Origin: Bostrychus sinensis
Lineage: Eukaryota > Chordata > Actinopteri > Gobiiformes > Eleotridae
DNA: 64,000 nt
Direction: 5' to 3'
Assembly (NCBI GenBank): GCA_020698575.1
Contig: CM036254.1
Location: 24,776,026 to 24,840,025 of the forward strand
The notes beneath the pieces were generated by a model. That model searched no databases. It saw only the letters and a list, made by a program, of their open reading frames with translations, and was not told where the DNA came from. A program made the translations under genes and the position numbers. Shown here piece after piece: positions 1 through 12,600 of this stretch. Numbering within the stretch: the stretch's first letter is position 1; every line of letters starts with the position of its first letter.

Positions 1-11
1 TTTGAAGAGAA

Positions 12-95
12 AGACTGAGATGGTTTGGACATGTACAGAGGATGGATAGTTTGATGATTTGCTGTGGCGACTGCTGAAAGTAAAAAAACAATAAC
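12..95 (+). mobile_element. LINE ORF2 3' end (C-terminus plus tail)
   Basis: The + strand reads RLRWFGHVQRMDS and then reaches a stop, the characteristic C-terminal block of fish non-LTR retrotransposon polymerases. It is followed by a tail containing TTTGCTGTGGCGAC and CTGAAAG. The same tail, often reverse-complemented, recurs at other loci in the window. Only the last codons are present; the rest lies upstream or is lost. Confidence 0.6.
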
Positions 96-892
96 ATATT
101 GTAGATATTCAGACCAAGATTGGAAGGTATCTGCGAGAACACATACACAATATACCTAGTCCTTAGTACTACTTACAGGCCAGCTTCTGACTTGAATGAA
201 TCAGTGAGCATGAACCTCACTGACCTCAGTGTGTGTACTTTTTCGTATGACAGCTCAGTACTGATGGTGACAAGTTTGTTTATTTACTTTTAAGCATCAG
301 AGAAGTTGAAGGTCATAAACAGTTACAGTAGCAGTAGCAGTCGCATGTTTAACACCAAGCATTCACTGAAAACATCAAATCTGAGAATGCATTAAAACTG
401 TGCATTGATGCTTGCAGTCTGAGCATAGTTTGGTTCAGTGCATCAACTTTTTATGCCATGTTTAAAAATATCACTTTTTGAAGTAAAATTTTTTGGGTTT
501 ATTTATTCATCACTTTAATCCTTATGTAATCACCAATGGGCAAATTATTTCTGTAAAAAGAGACATTTAGTTTTTTGTCACCGGGGTATTCCACCCAGTG
601 TGACATTGCTGTACATGTGCGCCTCTCTTTCTGTAAACAGTCTTGAGTATATCGACGGTCTAGGCCCAGCCAACTAATTACACATAGATCAAGTGGGAAT
701 GTAAAATGTGAGGCAGAGAGAGGACGGGCGAGGGGGAGGCAGTGCAGAGGGGTCTGTGGTTCTCTGTGAACTGTTGGATAAACAGCGCGGTGAAAAGCAG
801 AATAAACTGTAGATTTGTGGTGTGCCAGCTCTCAGAATAGCTCTGATTGCACTGCATTTTGAGTCAGACCCTCATTTCGAAAGAGTTTTCTT
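91..892. other. smoc2: SMOC2 intron, no gene seen
   Basis: Intronic DNA. A GC-richer, purine-rich island at about 700-800 stands out from the AT-rich background, but no exon, RNA gene or repeat could be assigned. Confidence 0.6.
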
Positions 893-949
893 ACACGCTG
901 CACCTTTTATTATCGGTGCATATGGCAAAGTTAACACCAAATGCTTTAC

Positions 950-1725
950 CAGAGTGGTTCTCAAACTGTGGTATGGGTAACGATGGCAGTACATCAACTT
1001 CTTCTAGTGGTAATTAGGTGTCTTTTGCAGCTCTGATTTAGTTTAATTAAGTGCCACTGTTATTCCTGTTTAGACCATTGTCATTGCTTAGTCCTGGTTT
1101 AGTCTTGGATTAGTCTTGGTTTAGACATGATTTAGACCTTGTATAGTTCTGGATTAGTCTCATTGTAGACCTGGTTTAGCCTTGGACTATACCTGGTTTA
1201 GTTGTGGTTTAAATCAGCTTTATTATTGGTTTAGATCTGGTTTAGACCCAGTGAAGTCCTGCATTAGTGCTGGTTTAATCCTAGTTTAGACCTGGTTTAG
1301 ACTTAGTTTAGTTCTGGTTTAGTCCTAGTTTAGTCCCAGTTTAGTCCTGGTTTAGTCCTGGATTAGTCCTGGTTTAGTCCTAGTTTAGTCCTGGTTTAGT
1401 TATAATTTATACCTGGTTTAGACTTGGTGTAGACTTGTTTAGTCCTGGTTTAGTCCTGGTCCAGACCTGGTTTAGACTTGGTTTAGCTCATGTTTAGTCC
1501 TGGATTAATCTTGGTTAGGATCTGGTTTAATTATGGTTTAGTCCCAGTTTAGACCTAGTTTATACCTGGTTTAGACCTAGTTCATACCTGCTTTAGACCT
1601 AGTTCATACCTGGTTTAGACTTGGTTTAGTCCTGGTATAGTCCTGGTTTAGTCATGATTTAGTTTTTATATTCACTGGTATGTTCATATTTTCTGAAGTA
1701 GTACTTGTTAAACGTTTAAGAATGA
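950..1725 (+). repeat. hAT-like element expanded by a 12-bp minisatellite
   Basis: It begins with agtggttctcaaactg, close to the hAT-Charlie terminus CAGTGGTTCTCAA, and fades near gtttaagaatgactgc, an approximate inverted copy. Between them, about 1030-1665 is a degenerate tandem array with unit CTGGTTTAGTCC / CTGGTTTAGACC, several dozen copies. Related copies lie near 2855, 43.4-44.0 kb and 45.5-45.8 kb. The superfamily is inferred from terminal sequence only. Confidence 0.65.
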
Positions 1726-2407
1726 CTGCTTTTACCATAATCCAATTTCTGGCACCTTCTTTGACAAATGTATTCCTATGCTGGAGTCATATGCGGCCGA
1801 CGACGGACAAACAGCAGTAAAACTAATGCCGTTGGACCACAAATTAGGCGGGGGTTTCCTGGCAGATGCTAAAAGAGGTGTTACAGTCATGTAAATGGCC
1901 GCAAAGTAAAGATGGGTCATTAGTGGTCTATCATAAATCCCACTCATAAATACACTTTCTTCTCAAATGGCATTTCCATCCTCTAAGTGAACACAGTGTA
2001 CCCCAGACAGCTACATCCACTGTGGGTCTATCTACAAAGACACTTGACAAAATGATTCTCATCATAATATTCATTCATTTATTGTCCTAACTTCACAGCC
2101 TTTTACTTCACACAGGTAACAGGGGGACCCAGAGGAGCACCAGTCACTGCTCATCCTAATCTTTTGTTTCATCTGACCTCAGTCTGTCTTCAGCATAACG
2201 TTGAATTGTTACACGACAGGAAACCACTGGAATATATGACCACTACTTCAAATTTCCCTCCTCTTCTCTCTCCTCCTCTCTGCCTCTCTGTCTTTGTGAT
2301 ACCTCTTGGCCGGGCAATGTGCAAATCTTACATAGTCATATCTTCTGTAATCTAGCTTACTCTGGTAATTGTAGTCTCCTTGCAAATATTCTCCATTCTA
2401 AATGCAG

Positions 2408-2455
2408 ATGAGACTGGCCTAGTTGTGGACCCGCAGCCCTCCACAGATGAAGAAG
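2408..2455 (+). CDS. smoc2: SMOC2 exon A (acidic linker)
   Basis: Forty-eight bases between a CAG acceptor and a GTGAG donor. Read in the phase required by the next exon it gives ETGLVVDPQPSTDEE, an acidic linker before the second thyroglobulin domain. It starts with two bases that complete a codon from an exon outside the window. Low-complexity linkers diverge quickly, so this is the least certain exon, but phase and splice sites agree. Confidence 0.75.
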
Positions 2456-3599
2456 GTGAGCTCTTCTACATCATACTCTTCTACAATGTCAAATGTCTAA
2501 TCTGCCGGTAGACCTGTTGGAACTGCAGTCTCTTTTTTGTTAAAAATTATTTGGAAGCCATACTAGGCATCTATGCTAAAAGTCGACCGATATGGGTTTT
2601 GCTATGGCCAATACTGATACCAATTTTTTAAATTCAGAACAGCTTATAATGTGACAGTGAGAACAGTTAAAGATGATTTTTTTGAGAAAACCAATAAGGC
2701 CGATATATCGGTCGACCTCTAATCTATCTATCATGTATATTAAAGGTTTGAGGACGGTTGTTTTGTTTAGACATAATGTATGTTTTTACAAGATGGTGCC
2801 ATGCTGCACCTTTTATTACTGGTACATATGGCAAAGTTAATACCAAATGCTTTACCAGCATGGTTCTCAAGTTGTGGTACGGTACATGGACTTCTTGTGG
2901 TGGTACTTAGGAGTCTTTTGCAGTTCTGATTTAGTTTCATTTAGTGCCACTTTTATTCCTGTTTTACTCCTGCTTTTACGTCCCAACGAGTGCTTAGTCC
3001 TAGTTTTGTCTTGGATTAGTCCTGGTTTAGGCCTAATTTAGATATTAGCCATCAGAAGCTGTAAAACTCCTTGCAATTAATAAAACAACAGGGAATAATC
3101 TGTTTAAGCCTGCATTCAAATTACATGTATCCTTTATTCTTCCATTAGATACTAGTACTAAATTTGTACCAAAATGAAGAATGGCTCTTTGTTCATTTAT
3201 TAACATATAATCCCTGTGTTATTACTTCAGCCTAGGACACAATGACAATTCTCAGTATCACCCTAATTACTGTACTTAAAACAAGTGAGGTATCCCTTTA
3301 GGTCTGCAAACAGAATAATAGTAATAACATTTATCTAAAGCATGTTCACATCTTCCATCATAGTCCTGCCATCATACCAGGCCATTTAAGGCTTCAGCTC
3401 TGATTCCCCAAATACATAGTGATTTATAGCTGCCATTATTCAAACAAGTACAGAAAACCATTGAGTATTTGGTTTTAAAAAATCTAATAGGGAAAATATG
3501 ATTTATAGATGACAGCTGTTATATCCATAAAATGGTTTATTCAGTTTTCCTTTTTTCAAATGGCTGTGAAACTATTTAATATTAACCTTTGCAATAAAT

Positions 3600-3635
<36 letters not shown>

Positions 3636-6600
3636 TTAAACCAAAACAAGTAAAGCAAATAGCACTGAACAATATTATAATATGTTTTCTTTGTTACTGC
3701 TTAGGACTCCCATATCACATACCATACCACCACCAGATTACCTTGAAGGCACATACTGTATATTTGCTATGTTCACTATTTTTTCTGTAATACTTCAATA
3801 TATTATCTATATTTTTATTTTACAGTTGACCCTTATTTTTTCTTCCCTGTCCACTGTCCCTCTCGTAAACTTTACTATATCATCCATAATATTTTATACT
3901 GTAAAATAAGTAGCATTCTCCATCTTATTTCAATGTGCTTATGTAATAACACACACTCAGGCCTCAGAGTTTACCACCATATCTCTGGTCTTGGCTGTCA
4001 CACACATTTAGTTTCCACACTGACTTGGAACAGTCAGAGATACTGTATACTTTCATGTGCATTTTACAGTCTGTGAGTTTTGGACCCCACCGCTTTTGGA
4101 TTAGATGCTATACAAGCCTGTTTTCAATTGGGGCTAATAAAGCTGTCCCTCTGATTTCTTTCAGACATTACTTCCCAGTACCCCACTCTCTGGACGGAGC
4201 AGGTTCGCAGCCGGCAGAACAATAGGACCAGAGCGCCTTGTGAGTTTTAGATATGACTTCTTGAGGGCTGAGAATCTAAAGTGCATAAGTGACATTCTGC
4301 GAACTTTACAAGAGATATTTTTATATTTAGAAAAAAGTCTCATGCCTTTTTGGCTCTAACGTTTTATGCCATTTTTCACCTGAATGTCCAAGCAGTTATA
4401 CAGTATGCACTTCGCCCTTTTGGCACTTTGGTCAGTAACTCTTTGGTGATACAAAAAGCTCATCATAAACTTTTCAGCTGCTCCCTTATGGGGTCACCAC
4501 AGCAAATAAATCGCACAATGAATTGGTAGTTTTTTACACCAGAAGTGTCTTGCCCAATGACACAACGGATCAGATTGGGAATCAAACCACCAACCTGCAG
4601 GCTAGTGGGCGACGTGCTTAACCTCCTGCACCACAGTTGCCGCTATTTGATATAGTATATCAAAATGTCACTTGTGCCCATTAGATTCACAGGCTTTGCT
4701 CTGTACTTTTTAAGGGATGACGATTGGGTGTTTGCTAACCTCAACTCAAAAGCTGAATGTGTTTTCCCACGTGTGTGAGCAATCATGGTTTGGGGCTTTT
4801 CCTGTCTTCTGGGGACATGTGGTGGCGTATACACCAACAGTTCTCAGTGTGGAAGTGTGTCAGTCTTTGAGGATCTGCTTCTCTGTGGTTCCTAACATGT
4901 ATAATTATCAGCACATGTCCAATACACAGGATTTCCTATTCTGTTCTTAAGCTTTTGTGCACACATGGTCTTGCGTTGCCTTTTGCATGAATATAACTAT
5001 TTTTACAGGCCGCTTAAAGATTAGAGGGCTGTGTGCATGTGTGCAGTTGTGTGTGAATCCCATTATCATAATTTACAACCAATAAAAAAGCCAGAAAAAT
5101 GCAGCATTGATGGTTTCGATTACCATTTGCTCTTTCGGGTATTGGGGTGAAGAAAAAAGAGGGCAAACCTCAACAAAGGGAGTGCATTCGGAGGAAGTGG
5201 AGCACAGAAAGTTGGTTCAGAAAGCGCATAGGCATCTCATTTGGATTCTTTTGTGTGGTTAAAGATGTTTAATGAAAGTAAACAAAGCAAAAGCGTAATC
5301 CCGCAGTAGCTTTTCAGCCTTTTGGCGAGTGAAAATTTGTGATAAATGTTTCTATGGACAGACATTAACATTTTGTGTTTTTTGGAGAGCTGTGAGAAAA
5401 AGATAAACAGAAAATTATGATTGAAACCTGCTGAGTATCAGTACTGTATCTCATTGAGCCTCCAGCAGTGTCTGTATATAGTAGATCTCAGTTCATAAGT
5501 GTACACTGACAAATCCTTTCAAAGTCTAAAAAGTCTAACCATGGGAACAAAGGGAGAGTCACTGAAGGAGGGACCCACTCACAGAACAGACAAGCTGCCA
5601 ATAGACGTATACAGGACAGTTGAATATAGTCCATTAAAGATAGCTAGTGCATATAAGATCAAGCAAAAGTAGAATGGTTAACAATGCTTTGCAGGTCATA
5701 CCTACCTATAGGGCTGCACAATACTGTATATCGAACATTAGCTTGGTCAAAATAAAGAAAAAAATTGCATTGTAGGAAAGAGAGCTTATTTTATTAAAAG
5801 TGCATAACGTTTGTTCTTTATCCAGAGTCATCATGATACACATCAGATACCTTTATAAAAATATTCATTGTACCATTGTTGACAGGAAACTTGTGTATTC
5901 ATGAAGTCAATGCAAATGCAAGAAAAATGTACATATTATATATCATTTTACCAATGTATTTTTTGCGTTTACAAAAATAATATGCAAATAAAAATATCTG
6001 CTGCGTGCTTTTATTTTTAACACAGTCAGAACGCTATGAAATGTCATGACTAAAGCGCCCCATGTCCAGCCACACTCCAAAAGTAAATCTGCTGTATGCC
6101 TTTTGCTTTATATCTCAAAAGTAGTATAAAAAAAAGTCATGGTGTGCTAAACTAAAAGCATTATTGATACAGAGTCATATTCTTGTGTAGCATCATGCAC
6201 TGCTAGTGTATACTAATATCTGAAGTGTGAGGAATGACTGACGGACCGCGTTTCTGTCTTGTCTGCGCCTCGCTCTGTCACACACATGCACAGAGGGCAG
6301 CTCAGAGTCCAAATATTTACTTAACTTGGGGCATAGGGAGCTGTACTTAGTCATTAGCCTGTTAATGTTCATAAACAGTGCCACGGGGGGCAGATATAAC
6401 AGTCTACACAATGTCTCCAAGCTCCATTCTCAGCGTCATTCTCCTCTTCAGGTTGAATTTATATTAAGTATGAAAAATTCAGCCAGACATGTGCAGTATG
6501 TACTTACTGGATCCAAGCTGAAATTTCTCTAGTACCTTAGTGTAAACATATCCTGTCGCTGGCTCTCGTTCGCTACAAACCTCGACCCATGTTTCTCAGA

Positions 6601-9600
6601 CATTTATTTTGAGGACTTTTCAAATGCCAAATAACCTCTCAGCATAGTTTATTTTTGCAGATACTTGCAGATTTTGCTGTTCTTTTTAAGGGTTTAATAA
6701 CAAAAGTTAATGTATTTACACATTATGGATAATATGACATAATATATAAAAAAATGAATCAGTACCTATTTTTGGGTTTTCTCTAGGTAATTATGTCTAA
6801 ATAAAAAGCCTAATGAATTATATCATTTTGAGTTTATTAACTGACCTTTGACCTTTCAGCCTCATCATGTGACCAGGAGCAGCAGTCCGCACAGGAAGAG
6901 GCAAGGCAGCACAAGAACGATGCTGTGTTTGTCCCGGACTGCGCTCAAGGAGGGCTCTATAAACCAGTGCAGTGTCACCCCTCCACGGGATACTGCTGGT
7001 GTGTGCTGGTGGACACGGGCCGTCCCATACCGGGAACCTCCACCAGGTGAGAGAGACGTGGCCTATAAAAACCTTATATGAATCAGTACCTTAGACTCTG
7101 CCTTAAATACTTTTAAAAAAAAGCACAACTTAAACATACATTTGCAAGTGCTATTTCTTTTACCATTGTAGACAAACGTTTTATTACAATACCATGAGTG
7201 TCCACTACTTCAACTGGTGACACAGCATTTTATACAACATCCTATGTGACACACACATCTCCCTTGCTGCAGACACTAACTCAGCAGAGGTCAAAGGTCA
7301 CGCTGAGCTGGCAGAGCTGGGCACCACTACAGATTTCTTCAGCTGGGTATCACATTAACAAGGCTCCAGGCACACTGCCAGACAGCACATTAGCACACAT
7401 ATGGAAGCACGGATTTTCCCCCTTGTGTTTCTTTGTCTCGGGACAGCTTTTGGCCCAGTCACTCTGCCATGCTCTCCTTATGTCCCACGCTCTGCCCCCC
7501 CTACTATGTCCTCATACCAGCCCCAAATCCTTCCCCTCTCTTTTGGACGTCTTTCACAGCCGCTGGTTCACCACAAAACAATTATTTAAAGACTGAGATT
7601 TAACAGTGGGGGCATATTAAAAAACATAGGATTTGTCTGTGAATTTTCTAAGTAGATCCTTTTATAGTTGTAAACAGAGCGTGTTCACGAGGATTTGCTG
7701 ACTTGGCTTGCTGTCTGTCACAGATATGAACAGCCAAAATGTGACATTAACGCCAGGGCACATCCAACCAAACCCAAGGACCATTACAGAAGCAGGCATC
7801 TCCAAGGTAGGCCTTCAAACTGTTTTTTTTTTTTTTTTTGCAAACTACACAAGAGTCAGCTGCCAAATGAGCCTAGAAGGTTGTGATAACATTTCATTTG
7901 TGTGCTATCTTTCTGTGGCTATTTATGTTTTTATTAGGATTAGGTCGTCTGTGTAGTGAGTCATTTGAGCTGTTTTTCAAAGCAAAATGTCAGTGGTCTC
8001 TTCTTGTTTTTCCAGTGCTATATGGCTTTGTGTTTGTATGTGCATCCCTGTGGGTCAAGGAAATTGTTGTTAAAGACCTGAGGGTTTCCAGATACTGCCT
8101 TCACTGGTCACTGGGCTCACAGACAGCAACTGATTGATCTGTGATGGAGGATAGAGAGAGAAACAGCAGGACGACGGGTGAAGATAATGGACGATAGGAA
8201 GATAGGGACAGGTACTGACAGATGGACTGACAGCTCTGGTGATAACTGAACCATGGGTGGGAACGGACTTCTGCTTAGATTTGTAGCTGTATTCCTACAA
8301 AACAATTTGTAAGAGGTGAATTAAAGTATATGACTCACTTAGTTTTAAATGATGGTTTGATTGTAATGTTAATGTCTGTGGCAATGACATACTCTTCCCA
8401 CATCTGGCCTGCGGTCTGTGTGATAAAGGTTGTACAGCTGTAGAGAGACCACACTAATTGAGACCAAGCCATGACTAAGGGCCCAACTCCACGTGCATGG
8501 GTATTTTTATCAACTGATATTTCCTCCATTTGTATAAAAAAAAAATCCGTGTCCACTTAAAAGCATACAGAAATTATCCCTGTCCACATGGCACCACTAG
8601 AAACGCTTGAAGCCGCCTCGACAGTTTCTTTTACTTTTGCATAGTCAAATTGTTATATCAGCAATGGTGAGTGATTCATTCCTAGACGATGAGATGGCAA
8701 AAAAAGCCCAGTTCACAATTAAACATGTATTCAATTAAGTTGTGTATGTAACTTGGTACAGAGATTAGCGTTCTATCCCATTCATTTTTAGAGCAAAATA
8801 AAAATATTAATTTAGACATTTTTAGACAGCAGAAATGAATAGTTGTTTATTTTTGATAAAAAATTACTATAAATTCATAGGAACTTGATCTGTCAGCTAT
8901 AGTTGCTAAAGTTAACTTGTTAAAGGTCCTAGATTATGCTTTTTTGTGTCTTTTAAATTAATCTAGGACACATCTAGATCTGCATCTTATGTTTTGTAGG
9001 TCAGAAAATGCAATAGTTAATGAAAACTTATTTGAAGAAACTCATCTTTTGAGTTTGTGAGAAATGCTTAGATTAGGTCCCTGTCACTTTAAGAGCCCTC
9101 TCTCCCCGCTGGCCCACTACTGCCACGCCTCTTCAGTGCTCCTCACAAAAACATGTGCTGGTGCAGCGAGTGTTTAAGTGTTGTCCGCTGTAGTTCGGTG
9201 GTGGGTTTGTTTGGTTTCTGCGGGGGAGGTGTGAGCTGAACAGGACAGGGCCATGAGGGGGGAGAGGTGTGTTCAGGTGGAAAAGGCAGACACTGGTGAA
9301 ACAAGGCGTTTTGGCCTCAAACATCATAAATGAAACAAAAACAAAACTCCAAGTATGTTTTTGATGAGGAAACATTATAACATGGTAGAAATCTCAGAAA
9401 AGTCAATTTTACATAATATTGCCCCTTTAAAGAAGGTTTAGTAGCGATTGATGGATTAAATCTGAGCAGACACTGACAAACTATTGTGGTCTGACACATT
9501 TCTGTAAATACTTGTCCAGCATGCCTTTAAAATTACAAAAATATAAACTGCATAGCCTTTAGCTTATTTGCTAATTATAGATGCTAATAGTTACATTAAA

Positions 9601-12600
9601 TAATTTGGCTAAGAGTTGATACAATCACTAATGTGAGTCATGCTAATTTCCAACCAGGCTCTGATATTACTCACATGTGGTCAAGTGGTTGTCAGTTGTC
9701 AAACCTGTCTTGTTTATTCATAATTTGCTATGCTTGGTGGCTAACGCTAATTCTTCTATTAAAAATGCATTTTTGTCTTTTTACCTTCCAGTACCACTCT
9801 GTTTACAAACACTAAAAGGCTAGAGGCCTAGAAGAGCACCAATGAGTAGATTTATGGATGTTTATAGTCATTAAGTTGGTATGAGAAAAGAGGATGCAGA
9901 GGATAGGGTTCGATAGAGGCAGATGATTTTATGTGGAAACCTCTAAAAGATAACAGTAGAAATATGACCAACTATTGCATGACTACACGGACTTGACGGA
10001 CCTGATTTTACTGCGGTCTATTGCTCGTAAATTCAATTAGAGATTTTATTTTAAGGAATAACCCCACTTGCGTGGAGTGGGGTTATTCCTTCCAGGTGTC
10101 TCACAAGGCCAAGCACCAGTGTAAATTTGACCAGTCTGCTGCTGCTTCTGGTGGATTGGTAAACATGTTAATAATCCAGCCGGTCTAACAGAGCGCCCAC
10201 TGTTCCCACCTCATCCATGTGTTTATGTAAGAGTGAACCGGGCCAGGCCTGAGCTGGACCTGCAGGTGCCGCATTCAGCAGTTCACGGACATTCGGCGCT
10301 ATGTTCAGTCTGTGTAAAACTACAGCAGAGACAGGGATTAATGACCCTTGGACCAAAACATGTTACTGCTTCTGCTTCTGTGTGTTATTGCTAAGACATT
10401 GAGCAGAAATCTATTGAGAGTGCACGTCTTTGCAAAGCATTTTAAATAGTAATGGTCTGTAAATGTCCAGTGAAAGTGGATACAAAAATTGCAAAATAAC
10501 GTTGCCATGGGTTCTTAAAATGCAAGGAAATGTATCTTGATTTTTGTTCTAAACTCAGTGCATCTATAAAAGTTAGAATTAGGGTTCTTGACAGATTACA
10601 CAGAATATATGACATCTGTAGAACATCCACTGAAAGCCTTTGCAAAGGTATTTTTGATAAATATGAGGAGTGGTTAGCATTCCTGCCTCTTAGCAAAGAG
10701 GTCATGGGTTTAATCCTCAGGCTGACTACGATCTCTCTGAGTGGAGTCTGTTACCGTGGATTTTCTTTAGCTATACTTTCAGTTGGGGACTCTGGCATCC
10801 TCTCAGTATCCAAAGACATGCATGTGTTGGGTAAATTGGTGAACCTAAATTGACCTGTATGAATAAATAGTGTCAGCCCTGCAACCTGGCTTTTGTCTGA
10901 AGTTTTCCCCTATCTAAAGCCTATAGTTGCTGGAATAGAATCTAGCATTGAATGAATCAATCTAAGTTACCACAAACAAGTAACTGCCTATCACATGCTG
11001 GAAATCATATAGCTTTAAAAAGGATTAGAGTGGTGTCTGATATTTTTAACTTAAAAGGTAACTTTCATGCTGTCCTTTTACTTATACTATGTAGAGTATC
11101 TTGGTTTGACTTTTTTCTATCTTCTTTCCTTTCGGCCTTTCCATTCTGGTGTCAGCACAGCAAATCAATTTCAAAGAGTCATTGACTTGCTTATTGATTT
11201 GGCATAAGTTTTATGCCCGATGCCCTTGACACAACCCTCTCCTTTTATCCTGGCTTGAGGCCGCCACCAAAAGTACTCTGGTGTACTAACCCAAGTGGCT
11301 GTATGGTTTATAAAGATTAAGAACTTAGACATCACATTCAGTATATTAATCATGGAAAAGTAGTACTGGGACATTCTAACAATCTGTAATTTGCATGCTT
11401 GCATGTTAACATCATTTTGAAAAAAGAATACTACAAGATACAATATATATCAATACTACTACTGTAAAATAAGTGCTAAGTTCAGGGCCCTGAAAGTGCT
11501 TACATTTGAATTTGGAAAAGGTGCGACTCTGCCAGAGTAAAATAGAGGGGACAAAATCACAAATCCAGCGACTTGTTTTCTTTATGAGCTCTTGCGTCAG
11601 TGGCTGTAAACCCTTTCACTGTATGACCAGGATAATTACAAATGTTGCCTTCAGGTTGCTGCAGCCCATTTGCCGCTGAAGCGCCAGTGTTGAGAGGTTT
11701 ATGGGGCGAGATGCAAGAAAGGAGCGTGAAAGGGAAGGAGAGCAGGGTATTTGGGTAGCACACTCCCCAGAGCAGGACGGCTGGATTGCACGGGGCAGGC
11801 TTTGGGAGCTGTGGCCCTGAGTGCTGACAGGCCTCTGCCCCATGTGGCTGCATAGAAAAACACTGGTCCTTATTGACAGTAACAGACAGGCACACACATG
11901 CAAACATACACTTACTGGCCAACTTTATACACCGCATAGACAAACAATCATTTGACTAATGGTTTATGTGTCAGAAAGTCCAAACATCAAGTCAATTTAG
12001 GTTGGTTGGACTTGATTTTCTTCCACGTTTTGCTGTATATCATTTTATAATCCAGCCACAGAGGGTCACAAGCCAGTGTATTCTTTGTGTCAGTCCCAAG
12101 CTCGAATAAATAGAAGGGGTTGGGCTGGAAGGGCATCCAGTGTAAAACCCATGCCAAATCAAGAGAGCTGAAATAAAGAAGATATTACTTATAAGATATA
12201 CTAGTAGCATATCTACTATTATATAGGAGATTTCTAAAGATTATGCTTGGCAAGTTACATTTGCCTAAGTTTAGCTTCTTTAGTTGCCAGAGCAAGTGTG
12301 TCAGGTGAGCAGAGGGGAGATGATTAAATTAGGACATGCTAAAATAATGTAAGTTATAAATTTTGTACTTTTAAATACAGTTTTTTCAGTCATATGATAT
12401 ATGAATGATGGATGAGATGGATGATGTCAGATTCAGAAAACTGTGTTACTGTTTGGTGAAAAAATGTACTTTGTGAGAATTTGCTAAAAGGGCAAAAGTT
12501 TCTAATCTCCCCAATCTTGGCACCCACCAGCGTTGCCCAAAACACTATTACTATTTTTGCAGAATTCAATGTTACTCTTAACTTTTTGTTAAGTACTTTC

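Noticed and set aside
1030..1665. CRISPR-like array
   Set aside because: The 12-bp degenerate units are contiguous with no spacers; it is a minisatellite in a vertebrate intron.
7198..7596. 132-codon plus-strand open frame
   Set aside because: It lies wholly inside the intron between SMOC2 exons C and D, with no recognisable domain.
11557..11943. Overlapping 128- and 95-codon minus frames
   Set aside because: Two overlapping frames of similar length in a GC-rich intron patch, neither with family features; expected by composition.
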